Assembly (NCBI GenBank): GCA_040776985.1 | Contig: JAXGZL010000002.1 | Location: 682,001 to 746,000, forward strand | Direction: 5' to 3' | Source: UBA6115 sp040776985 | GTDB taxonomy: Bacteria; Bacillota; Clostridia; Christensenellales; Aristaeellaceae | DNA: 64,000 bases | Shown: one piece after another, positions 39,835 through 47,940 of the stretch | Position numbering within the stretch: the first letter of the stretch is position 1 | How the letters are laid out: each line of letters opens with the position of its first letter | Program-made: the position numbers and the translations under genes | The notes under the pieces: model-generated | The model's database searches: none | Told to the model about the DNA's origin: nothing | Seen by the model: the letters and a program-made list of their open reading frames with translations, nothing else

Positions 39835-40467
39835 ATGAGCGAGATCAACAGAAAGCGAAAGCACGGACACACCCAGTCCATTATCCTGAAGTACATTCAG
39901 GAGCAGATTGAGGAACGGGGCTTTCCCCCCTCTGTCCGTGAAATCTGTGAGGCCACTGGGCTAAAATCCACCTCCACCGTGCATGGCCATCTGAAACGCA
40001 TGGAACGCGCGGGGCTGTTGCAGCGGGACTCCATGAAGCCCCGAGCCATGACCCTGCTGCAAGCGGACAAACCGCAGGAAAAGAGGAGCGATGTGCGTCA
40101 CATCCCCATCATGGGGCCAGTGGCCGCCGGCAGCCCCATCCTGGCGGAGGAAACCATGGGTGAGACGCTTCCGGTCCCGGATGACTTCTTGAAGAAGGAT
40201 GGGGATTATTTCGCGCTGGTGGTCCGGGGCGAGAGCATGATTGACGCCGGCATCCTGAACGGGGACTACCTGATCGTCAGAAAGCAGCAACTGGCCAACA
40301 ACGGGGATATCGTGGTGGCATTGCTGGACGATGACGCCACAGTCAAACGCTACTACAAGGAGAATGGGCACTTCAGGCTGCAGCCAGAGAATGCCGCCAT
40401 GAAGCCCATCATCGTGAAGGATCTATCTATCCTGGGCAAGGTCATCTCCGTCTATCGCAATCTGTAA
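39835..40467 (+). CDS. lexA: LexA repressor
   Basis: A 210-residue SOS repressor. The ATG at 39835 follows AGGAGG. The N-terminal winged helix has SVREICEATGLKSTSTVHGH as recognition region. The self-cleavage site is A98-G99 (PVAAGSP), with nucleophile S134 (RGESMIDAG) and K171 (ATVKRYY). All catalytic residues are intact, so RecA-stimulated autoproteolysis is expected. The gene has its own operator-bearing promoter and a strong terminator. Confidence 0.97.
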   Translation: MSEINRKRKHGHTQSIILKYIQEQIEERGFPPSVREICEATGLKSTSTVHGHLKRMERAGLLQRDSMKPRAMTLLQADKPQEKRSDVRHIPIMGPVAAGSPILAEETMGETLPVPDDFLKKDGDYFALVVRGESMIDAGILNGDYLIVRKQQLANNGDIVVALLDDDATVKRYYKENGHFRLQPENAAMKPIIVKDLSILGKVISVYRNL

Positions 40468-40483
40468 AAGCCAACATACATGC

Positions 40484-40516
40484 AAAAACAGGGGATCAGC
40501 GCGGTCCTCTGTTTTT
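40484..40516. terminator. Rho-independent terminator after lexA, likely bidirectional
   Basis: AAAAACAGGGGA (40484-40495) pairs with TCCTCTGTTTTT (40505-40516) over 12 bp with one G-T pair. It sits between lexA and the convergent DUF2461 gene. Confidence 0.85.
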
Positions 40517-40571
40517 ATACTTTGGTATTATTTAACCAAACTTGGGTATGTTATATGTGGCATACCATTGT

Positions 40572-41273
40572 TCAAAATTGGCTGATTTCATAGCACCCTC
40601 TTAAAAGTTGATAGGCTGGCTTCAGAATCAGGAGGTCATCCGCAAGGCGTTTCACAATACCAGGCTCAAAGACCCATTGTGGATTAATGCCGGTCCTGAT
40701 CAGCAGCAGTTCCTTCTTTTTATACCAGGGAATCAGCCTTTCATCCAGACCGTCTGGAACAGCGATCCGTTTGAAGTCATCCCCCGCCAGAACAAAGTGG
40801 TTGGCGCTCAGATGATCAGACAAGGCCAGCAGCTCATCCGGTTTTGCCAGCATTCTTCTCCTCAATACATCCAGTGCCGGCCTGTTTTCACCCCAGAAGC
40901 CAAGACCCCAGCTGACATGGTCCATTCTGATCTCAAACCAGAACATCAGGGACTTGTCCCTTGGCTCCCCCTGATGTCTGAAAGCAATCCAGTGATGGTC
41001 CCTGTAGGGGGATTTGTCCTTTGAGAATCGGGTATCACGGAAAATGCGGGACAGCACCTTGGAAGGACGCACTTCCATCAAGGGATCAATCTCAAGGGCC
41101 GTGGGCGCCAGCGCCTCGATAAAGGCATAGTAGGGCGTGCGCATCTTCTTGATGTATTCCGCCCGGTTGGCGTCCATAAAGGCCTTATTGTTGTTGTGCC
41201 GGATCTGCATCATGAAATCCAGCATATCCGGCTTGAAATGAAAGTTGGACCCCTCCTGAATTATTTTACTCAA
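40572..41273 (-). CDS. DUF2461 family protein
   Basis: A 233-residue protein of the DUF2461/TIGR02453 family, function unknown to me. It begins at TTG 41273, with GGAAGGAG about 10 nt upstream. Visible family features are IRHNNNKAFMDANRAEY, SRIFRDTRFSKDKSPYRDH and an aromatic MFWFEIRMDHVSWGLGFW segment. It overlaps the 3' end of the SpoIID-like gene by 8 nt and would be translated after it. Confidence 0.85.
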   Translation of the reverse strand: MSKIIQEGSNFHFKPDMLDFMMQIRHNNNKAFMDANRAEYIKKMRTPYYAFIEALAPTALEIDPLMEVRPSKVLSRIFRDTRFSKDKSPYRDHHWIAFRHQGEPRDKSLMFWFEIRMDHVSWGLGFWGENRPALDVLRRRMLAKPDELLALSDHLSANHFVLAGDDFKRIAVPDGLDERLIPWYKKKELLLIRTGINPQWVFEPGIVKRLADDLLILKPAYQLLRGCYEISQF

Positions 41274-42984
41274 GGCTTACAAACTCCTTCCTGACATAGC
41301 CTTTGATCACATCGGTTTCAACCAGCAACCAACCATCATCAAACTCCTGCAGGACGATCAGCTCCTGACCAAAGAACAGCCGCTGAAGTACCTCACTGTT
41401 CAGGTTCGCCGCTGCCCTTAAATTCAGGGAGGAGTTGACCGGGATCTTGTTCACCACTGCCACCGGCTTTCCGCTGGTTTTTACCTTGAGAACCGGCATC
41501 AGGGTTGGCCTGGGAGTGGCCGTTGGCACAGGACCGGGCGTGGTCAGGTAAGCGCGGCCGATGGGATCCGGCAATTGATGGCTGCTCCTCACCTGCTTCA
41601 TCACCGTTCCCGGATAATAGAAGCGCAGGATCTGTTCGTGGTCCCAGCCATAGGTGGCAGCCATCCACTCCGCTCCCCGCTGGCTCAAACCCACGCCGTG
41701 GCCATAGCGGGTAAACCGGATGAGGAAGGAATCCTCCTTCGTTTCCACATGCACCAGCTCGTTGGTGTTGCGGTTGATGGACAGGTTCAGGATCCGCTCG
41801 ATGTCGGGAAATATCTCGCAATCAACAGAAGTCGTCTGGGGCAGCTGCCGGAAGCCTGACAGCTGTTTCTCCCCTGATGTCGCTGCCGGAGCGGGGCTGG
41901 CTTCTCCCACCACAAAGGAAATCTCCTGATCAGAAAATGACTCATATGACCTGCCGCTGACCTTCATGTCAATGCGCAGGAAACGCATCACCCCGTGCTC
42001 ACCTCCATGCCTGGTGGTGTGAGGCACTATCCCCACGACTTCATCAATGCGGATATCTTCAACGTTTTCGCTGTACCCCAGGGCATGCATTCTTGACGCA
42101 AGCTTTTTCAGCAGGAGTTCCTGCAGAACAGGGTTCAGCGGCTGATCCGGGCTCACCCGTTTATACACTTTGTATTGCCTGACCTCGCTGGCCGGGTTCT
42201 CCAGGTCATAGCGATCCTGCTGAATGCCCAGATAGGGAATGCGCTCCCGTCCCCAGGCATTAAAGGCAGATTCTGTCCAGCCGCCGTTGCTGGCGGTGTA
42301 ATAGCATTGGGCCAGCGCATTTTCATAGTACAGCGCTTTCCCCCCTGTTTCCTGTACTGCCTTGATGGCATTGGTCTTATCCTTGTTCAAGCCGTAATAA
42401 ACCTGGTCGTTGGTGGTATCGGTCATGTCATAGGCCTGCTGTGGCTTCAGGTTCCTCAAGGTATAGGTCCTGGCGGCAATGGCCTGCGCCTTCAGGGATT
42501 CCAGGGGAAAGTCATCATTCATCTCATAGGGCACCACCCCCATCAGATACTCTTCCAAAGGGATGGTGAGCACTGCCTGAAGCTTGTTCCCCGCAATGCT
42601 GATCAGCAAGTCACCCGGGTATAAGTTCAATCCCTCCTGCAGGCGAAGTCCGTTCTCCTTCCCTTCTTCTCCCCGGTGGCGCCTTAAGCTCACCTGTTTG
42701 CCGGGGAAATAGCTCATCCCCTCATAAAACACCACCAAGCCCTGATTGGTCAGGCGAACCTGAAGCTCTGTCCCCCGCTGGAAGCTGATTCGGTCTTCTA
42801 TGGCATAGCTGCCATAGACGCCGATCTTGAGCGATTCCGTCAGGTTCAAATTGCTGAGCAGTATGCGTACTGTGCCTGAAAATCCCTCAACATGCTCTGC
42901 AAACGCGGGGACACATGAGGCGACAATCATCAGAATCATGATCAAACTGCTTAACAAGCGAAGAAATTTCCGTGTCCTCTGCAT
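41266..42984 (-). CDS. Secreted SpoIID/LytB-domain protein with C-terminal SH3 domain
   Basis: A 572-residue exported protein starting at the ATG at 42984, with a signal peptide (LLSSLIMILMIVASCVPAFA). The SpoIID domain spans about residues 145-460: EEYLMGVVPYEMNDDFPLE has the catalytic-type Glu, then KAQAIAARTYTL, YYTASNGGWTE, and RYGHGVGLSQRGAEWMA. SpoIID enzymes are lytic transglycosylases acting on denuded glycan strands. A proline-rich linker and a bacterial SH3 domain (LNLRAAANLNSEVLQRL, about 505-572) follow and probably bind the wall. The SH3 domain and lack of sporulation neighbours favour a vegetative cell-wall role. Confidence 0.9.
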   Translation of the reverse strand: MQRTRKFLRLLSSLIMILMIVASCVPAFAEHVEGFSGTVRILLSNLNLTESLKIGVYGSYAIEDRISFQRGTELQVRLTNQGLVVFYEGMSYFPGKQVSLRRHRGEEGKENGLRLQEGLNLYPGDLLISIAGNKLQAVLTIPLEEYLMGVVPYEMNDDFPLESLKAQAIAARTYTLRNLKPQQAYDMTDTTNDQVYYGLNKDKTNAIKAVQETGGKALYYENALAQCYYTASNGGWTESAFNAWGRERIPYLGIQQDRYDLENPASEVRQYKVYKRVSPDQPLNPVLQELLLKKLASRMHALGYSENVEDIRIDEVVGIVPHTTRHGGEHGVMRFLRIDMKVSGRSYESFSDQEISFVVGEASPAPAATSGEKQLSGFRQLPQTTSVDCEIFPDIERILNLSINRNTNELVHVETKEDSFLIRFTRYGHGVGLSQRGAEWMAATYGWDHEQILRFYYPGTVMKQVRSSHQLPDPIGRAYLTTPGPVPTATPRPTLMPVLKVKTSGKPVAVVNKIPVNSSLNLRAAANLNSEVLQRLFFGQELIVLQEFDDGWLLVETDVIKGYVRKEFVSLE

Positions 42985-43039
42985 GGTCCATCCTTTCCCA
43001 GCCAACACCCCGGCGGACTGTGCAATAGAATTGTAACAT

Positions 43040-43059
43040 AAAAAATGCCCAGACGGGCA
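43040..43059 (-). terminator. Rho-independent terminator of the nadK-argR-recN operon
   Basis: On the minus strand TGCCC (43059-43055) and GGGCA (43050-43046) flank a GTCT loop and are followed by TTTTTTAT. It lies 22 nt after the recN stop. Confidence 0.7.
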
Positions 43060-43081
43060 AAATTGATGAAAACTGGGTGGT

Positions 43082-44794
43082 TTAAGCCAGTGGATTGCTT
43101 TTGCGGTAGGATGCCGCTTCATTCAGCAGTGAGCGGGCATGCTGCTGGCCGCTTCTTGCCAGCGTATCAGTCCCCCCCAGCATCACCGCCACGGCTTGCA
43201 CCCTGTCCTCATCAGGCAGAAGTCTGATGGCGGTGTTGGTGCGGCCATCTTTTTCCAGCTTCTCCACCTCCATCTGGCTGGATGCCATCGCCGCGATCTG
43301 GTGCAGGTGCGAAACGCAGATCACCTGCCGGAATCGCGCGATGTCCCACAGCTTATGGGCAATCACCTGGGCAGTTGCACCGGAGATGCCGGTATCGATC
43401 TCGTCAAAGACCATGGTGGGAACCGCGTTGGCCTCCGCCGTGATGGCCTTCATCGCCAGCATCAGCCGGGAAAGCTCGCCGCCGGAAGCGATCTTGGCCA
43501 GGGGCTTAAAATCTTCCCCAAGGTTGGGGGCAATCATCATCCTCACCTCATCCAGGCCATCCTGGCTGAAGCGCGCAGGGTCAGGCTTCACCTCCACCTT
43601 GAACCTGGACCGGGTCATATTCAGTTCCTTCAGGCCTTTTTCAATCAAACCTTCAAAGGCACGGGCCAGCTTCACACGCGCATTGCTCAGCGCCTGAGCG
43701 CTTGCCAAGTATCGGTTCCGGTTTTTTTCCAGCGCTTTCTCCAGCGCTTCCAGGGTTTCATCCAGGCTCTCCAGCTGATTGATCTGCTCCTTGATTCCCT
43801 GCCAGGTGAGGAGCATGTCATCCGTGCTGGCCCCGTATTTTCTGCTGAGCTTTCTGATCAGGTCCAGCCGCTCTTCCACCTCTTCCAAGCGCCTGCCGTC
43901 TGTGTCCGTGCCGTCTGCGATGCCGCGCAGGTCATGGCCCAGCTCTTCCAACTCATAACAGGCGGACTGAATACGGCTGTGAATCTCCTGAAATCGGGGG
44001 TCAAGCGAAAGGATATTCTCCATCTGCTTCAGCCCCTGGCTGGTCAGGCTCCAGGCGGATTCCCCGGCGTGGCCGCCTTCGTACAGCGCCTGATAGGTGC
44101 TTTCAACAGCGTGCTTGATCTTGCCCACATGGCGCAGCAGATCCCGCTGCTGGCTGAGCTGTTCATCCTCGCCCGGCTTAAGTTTTGCTGATTCCAATTC
44201 CCTGTCCCGCATGCGCAGCAGGTCCAGCTGCTCCTCCCGGGCCGCGGCGCTGCTTCGCGCCTCCTGATATTGCTGATTCAGCTGCCGGTAGGCCTCATAG
44301 TCCGCCTTGACCTGTTCGATGAGGGCAAGATGCTTCTCATCGCCAAAGCTGTCCAGCTGCCTTAAATGGCGGCTTTCCTGGAGCAGGGACTGATGTTCAT
44401 GCTGGCCGTGGATGTCCACCAGGGTCTCTGTCACCCGTTTGAGGATGGCCAGCGGCACAGGCAGCCCATTGATCCGGCTGATGCTTCTTCCGGAGAGGTT
44501 CAGTTCCCTTGAAATCAGCAGGCTGCCCTCCTCCGGCTCTATCTCAAGCTCTGTCAAGGCCTCCAGCAGCTCCTGATTGCCATCCGCCTGAAACAGGCCT
44601 TCCACATAGCCCTTCTCACTGCCTGCGCGGATCAGGTCCCTGTCCGCCTTGCTTCCGCACAGAAAATTGAGCGCATCCACCACCAGGGATTTGCCGGCGC
44701 CGGTTTCCCCGGTCAATACAGACAGGCCCTGTGAGAATGACACGGTGATCTCCTCAAAGAGCGCAAAATTGCGGATGATAAGCTGTTCGAGCAT
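43082..44794 (-). CDS. recN: DNA repair protein RecN
   Basis: A 570-residue SMC-like ATPase recruited early to double-strand breaks. Walker A GETGAGKS is at about residues 29-36. Two coiled-coil arms (about 150-370) flank the central region. The C-terminal half has the ABC signature ASGGELSRLMLA and Walker B TMVFDEIDTGISG. The length is typical. It follows argR by 15 nt, the order usual in Firmicutes. The normal next genes, spoIVB and spo0A, are absent here. Confidence 0.97.
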   Translation of the reverse strand: MLEQLIIRNFALFEEITVSFSQGLSVLTGETGAGKSLVVDALNFLCGSKADRDLIRAGSEKGYVEGLFQADGNQELLEALTELEIEPEEGSLLISRELNLSGRSISRINGLPVPLAILKRVTETLVDIHGQHEHQSLLQESRHLRQLDSFGDEKHLALIEQVKADYEAYRQLNQQYQEARSSAAAREEQLDLLRMRDRELESAKLKPGEDEQLSQQRDLLRHVGKIKHAVESTYQALYEGGHAGESAWSLTSQGLKQMENILSLDPRFQEIHSRIQSACYELEELGHDLRGIADGTDTDGRRLEEVEERLDLIRKLSRKYGASTDDMLLTWQGIKEQINQLESLDETLEALEKALEKNRNRYLASAQALSNARVKLARAFEGLIEKGLKELNMTRSRFKVEVKPDPARFSQDGLDEVRMMIAPNLGEDFKPLAKIASGGELSRLMLAMKAITAEANAVPTMVFDEIDTGISGATAQVIAHKLWDIARFRQVICVSHLHQIAAMASSQMEVEKLEKDGRTNTAIRLLPDEDRVQAVAVMLGGTDTLARSGQQHARSLLNEAASYRKSNPLA

Positions 44795-44809
44795 ACAGTC
44801 GTCTTCTTG

Positions 44810-45262
44810 CTACCTTAAAATATTATGAAATTTCTCTATCACAATCTGGGCGTCTTCCTCATTACGCACCACCACCATGATGGTGTTGTCCCCGGACAGG
44901 GTGCCCAGCACTTCCGGCCAGCGCATGCTGTCAATGGCCTCGCCCGCCACATTGGCGCTGCCGGCCAGCGTCTTGATCACGATGATGTTGCCTGCAGACT
45001 GAATGGAGATCACTGAATCCACAAACATGCGGACAAAGCGCTCTGAAACGGAGTGTTCCGCCTGGTCCGCGGTGGCATACTTATACCCACCCGGCCCGGA
45101 GAGCACCTTCAGCAGGCGCATTTCCTTGATGTCCCGGGAGACAGTGGCCTGGGTAACATGGATGCCCTGATCCTTCAGTTTGTCAGCCAGTTCCTTTTGT
45201 GTTTTGATGTCCTGTTTATCGATCAAGTTTAAAATGGCTGCGTGTCTCGTGCTTTTCATCAT
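44810..45262 (-). CDS. argR: Arginine repressor ArgR
   Basis: A 150-residue arginine-sensing repressor. The ATG at 45262 overlaps the nadK stop (ATGA) with GGAGG upstream; a second ATG follows directly. The winged helix shows KTQKELADKLKDQGIHVTQA and TVSRDIKEMRLLKV. The C-terminal hexamerisation and Arg-binding domain has GTLSGDNTIMVVVRNEEDA, close to the GTIAGDDTI consensus. It lies in the common nadK-argR-recN cluster. Confidence 0.96.
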   Translation of the reverse strand: MMKSTRHAAILNLIDKQDIKTQKELADKLKDQGIHVTQATVSRDIKEMRLLKVLSGPGGYKYATADQAEHSVSERFVRMFVDSVISIQSAGNIIVIKTLAGSANVAGEAIDSMRWPEVLGTLSGDNTIMVVVRNEEDAQIVIEKFHNILR

Positions 45263-46131
45263 GCCCCTCCTCCGTTGATTTGCTGTGTCCAATCCCTTTG
45301 TTTGTGATACAACCTGGTGATAAAGCCCTGGTGCGATAATCGGATGAACTGAACCTGTTCATCCGCTTTATTTATGGTGATGCGGGTATCCCCCTGCCGG
45401 CACAGAACCACCTGGCCATCTATGGAGATCTGATGCTTGCTGCTGTGCGCCGCATGTACATGAAGGCGTATGGTTTTGCTGACCGGAAGCACCACCGGCC
45501 GCAAGTGCAAATCGTGGGAACAGATGGGAACCACCGATAAACTTTGCAGCTCCGGATGCACCACGGGGCCGCCCGCAGAAAGCGCGTATCCGGTTGTCCC
45601 GGTGGCAGAGGCCACCAGAATGCCATCCCCATGGCTGCTGTAGATCAACTCCTCATCCGAGTAGGCGGAAATGTTGATGCTGCCAGGGTTTTCACCCCTG
45701 GAGACCACCACCTCGTTCATCAGCAGGGCGGAAAACCCGTCATCCAGCTCACAACGCATCATCATCCGGGTTTCCAGGTGATAATCCTTCCGGATCAGGC
45801 GGGACGCGACATTCCCCAGTTTATCCGGATCCGCTTCCAGGAGGAAACCGGTGTGGCCCATGTTGACCCCCAGCAAAGGGATGTTCTTGGCGGCTGCAGT
45901 GGGCACGATGCGAAGCAAGGTGCCATCGCCCCCAAAGGCGATGATGGCCTTTGTGTGGGACGGTATGTGCAATAACTCTGACCGTTCCCCCACTTTCAAC
46001 TGATCATACAGCCAGCCATCCAGGCTGACCGCACAGCCCTGGGCGATTAACAGGGCGGCAAACTCGCCTGCCGCAGTAATAGTATCCGCTTTGTAAGGAT
46101 TCGCAAAAAGAAAGTAGCGCTTCTCATCCAC
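45259..46131 (-). CDS. nadK: NAD kinase
   Basis: A 290-residue enzyme that makes NADP+ from NAD+ and ATP. I start it at GTG 46131, which has GGAGG 9-10 nt upstream; the ATG at 46158 falls inside the -10 box. The catalytic GGDGTLLR motif is at about residues 65-72, with NMGHTGFL, MNEVVVSRG and TGTTGYALSAGGP following. It is the first gene of the operon. Confidence 0.96.
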   Translation of the reverse strand: MDEKRYFLFANPYKADTITAAGEFAALLIAQGCAVSLDGWLYDQLKVGERSELLHIPSHTKAIIAFGGDGTLLRIVPTAAAKNIPLLGVNMGHTGFLLEADPDKLGNVASRLIRKDYHLETRMMMRCELDDGFSALLMNEVVVSRGENPGSINISAYSDEELIYSSHGDGILVASATGTTGYALSAGGPVVHPELQSLSVVPICSHDLHLRPVVLPVSKTIRLHVHAAHSSKHQISIDGQVVLCRQGDTRITINKADEQVQFIRLSHQGFITRLYHKQRDWTQQINGGGA

Positions 46132-46157
46132 TTCTAAGCTTCCTCCATCGTGATGCA

Positions 46158-46186
46158 ATTATACCGTATAATAATTAAAATAACAA
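46158..46186 (-). promoter_or_regulatory. Sigma-A promoter of nadK-argR-recN
   Basis: On the minus strand TTGTTA (46181-46186) and TATAAT (46158-46163) have a 17-bp spacer; the predicted start is near 46151. Confidence 0.75.
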
Positions 46187-46229
46187 GCCGTTGAGAAAGA
46201 TTCCCTGAAAATATTCAAATTTATTCCTG

Positions 46230-47930
46230 TTATGGCGGGGAGAGCCTGCCCCGGTAATACACAGCCATCTTGGGCTTGTAAGTATCCCTGGAAATCAGCT
46301 TCCGGTCAATCAGCCGGCCATTTTGCAGGGTTTCCAGATAGGTTTCCACCACATGGCCGTCCTGGGCCTTGCTCTTCAGTTTCTCCTCATTTTTATAAGT
46401 CACATAAAGACCCTGCTTATCCACCTCATACTTGATGTCTGCAGGCGCCGGGATGACCTCCACCGTTTCAGAGCTCAGCCTTTGGCTGATCCCATCCCCC
46501 AGGCTCAGGCCATACATCTTGATCTCGGTCACCCAGCGCTTGGAGCTGTTCTTGGCGTTGCGCACCCTGGCCGCGATATAGATGTTGTCAGGCGTAGTGT
46601 TTTTAAATACAAAGTCAATCTCCCGCCCACCGGATAGAAACACCGTGGCGTCCTGCCCCATGTCGGTATATCCGACAGGATCCCCGTGAATGGAGCGCTT
46701 GGTGATGGTGAGCCCCGCTGTCACGGCCGCCTGATACAGGGTGGTGCTGGCCTGACATACCCCGCCGCCGATTCCCGTCACCATGTCACCTGACACCTGC
46801 TCCAGCGCCGGGAAAAAGCCTGCTTCCAGGGTCCGGGGCCCCACCACTTTGTTAAAGCTGAATGTGTCCCCGGGCTTTAAAATCATCCCGTTCATCCGTG
46901 ACAGGGAGACGCGGATGTTGTTGTTGCGGTCCTCCTCTGAGGAGGTGCTGATGGCGGTATTGACGCTGGTACGAAGGGCGGTTTTCTGCTTCAACTGCGC
47001 AACCGTCACCTGGGGCTGAATGGCTTCGCCCTGCAGCTCGAAATCGCCGGACTGCCCAGCCAAGGCACGTTCCATGATCTGCGCTTTGGCAGCCGCCACA
47101 TCCAGGCGAAGCCCCACTTGCTCATGCAGATACACAAAGGGCTCCCGGTCGTTGTCTGGCTGGAAGTGCATAATGGCCGCGTCCATCGGCTCCTTGTTGA
47201 TATAGGGCGCAATCTGGTTAAGCGTCGCTTCCAGCTGCCGGTCATTCAGATCGCTTTGGGTCATGTGCTTGTCGTAGGGACTTGTTTGCAGCGCTTCAAT
47301 GGCGGCCTTGCGGGCATGGATGTCCCCGGTATGGGTCAGCTTCCAGGCCTCGTTCAAAAGGGTATACAGCTGATTCTCATCCACCGTGATACCCAGGGAG
47401 CCATAGTTCAGCCTGGCAAACACATGCCCCTGATAGTTCAGGTTCATGGACCAGCTGTTGATCTTGCCCTCCAGGTCACCCTTCAGCTTTTCCAGGGCTT
47501 CCTGGGGTGTCAGGCCTGATATGCTGATGTTGTTGATGCTGACATTGGGGGCATACACGCCTTCATAGGGCGCGATCAGGTTGGCCACCTGCCGGTCCCT
47601 CAGGGCATTCACCCCATAATAGCCAAGACCCGCCAACAGAAGAATGACCAGCAAAACAAACGGCCACCTAGGCATGCCCTTTCTTCCGACAGGACGCTGC
47701 TTCTGCGGCCTTGGCGGCCTTTGTTGGGGTTGATGGGGGCCCTGGCCCTGCTGCCTTCCCCGCGGTGGCTGGTATCCCTGCGGAGGCCTGTTTGGATAAG
47801 GCGGGGGCTGATTCGCCTGATGGTGAGGAAAAGGGACAGGCGGCTGAGCATGCGGCATCCCACCACTGACAGGAACAGGGGCCTGCCGGGCTTGCTGATA
47901 ATGCTGTTGTGGGGAATGCCACTGGTTCAT
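46230..47930 (-). CDS. VanW-family membrane protein
   Basis: A 566-residue protein. Residues 1-84 are a cytosolic tail rich in Gln, Pro and Arg. One membrane helix (WPFVLLVILLLAGLGYYGV, about 89-107) follows. Two repeated extracellular PG_binding_4-like units with ISGLTPQEALEKL lead into the VanW domain (about 320-480), with NNNIRVSLSRMNG, LKPGDTFSFN, GGGVCQASTTLYQAAV and RSIHGDPVGYTDMGQDATV. VanW proteins occur in Gram-positive envelopes; the reaction is unknown. It starts 10 nt after ftsH and is probably cotranscribed with it. Confidence 0.88.
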   Translation of the reverse strand: MNQWHSPQQHYQQARQAPVPVSGGMPHAQPPVPFPHHQANQPPPYPNRPPQGYQPPRGRQQGQGPHQPQQRPPRPQKQRPVGRKGMPRWPFVLLVILLLAGLGYYGVNALRDRQVANLIAPYEGVYAPNVSINNISISGLTPQEALEKLKGDLEGKINSWSMNLNYQGHVFARLNYGSLGITVDENQLYTLLNEAWKLTHTGDIHARKAAIEALQTSPYDKHMTQSDLNDRQLEATLNQIAPYINKEPMDAAIMHFQPDNDREPFVYLHEQVGLRLDVAAAKAQIMERALAGQSGDFELQGEAIQPQVTVAQLKQKTALRTSVNTAISTSSEEDRNNNIRVSLSRMNGMILKPGDTFSFNKVVGPRTLEAGFFPALEQVSGDMVTGIGGGVCQASTTLYQAAVTAGLTITKRSIHGDPVGYTDMGQDATVFLSGGREIDFVFKNTTPDNIYIAARVRNAKNSSKRWVTEIKMYGLSLGDGISQRLSSETVEVIPAPADIKYEVDKQGLYVTYKNEEKLKSKAQDGHVVETYLETLQNGRLIDRKLISRDTYKPKMAVYYRGRLSPP

Positions 47931-47940
47931 CGCGAATACC

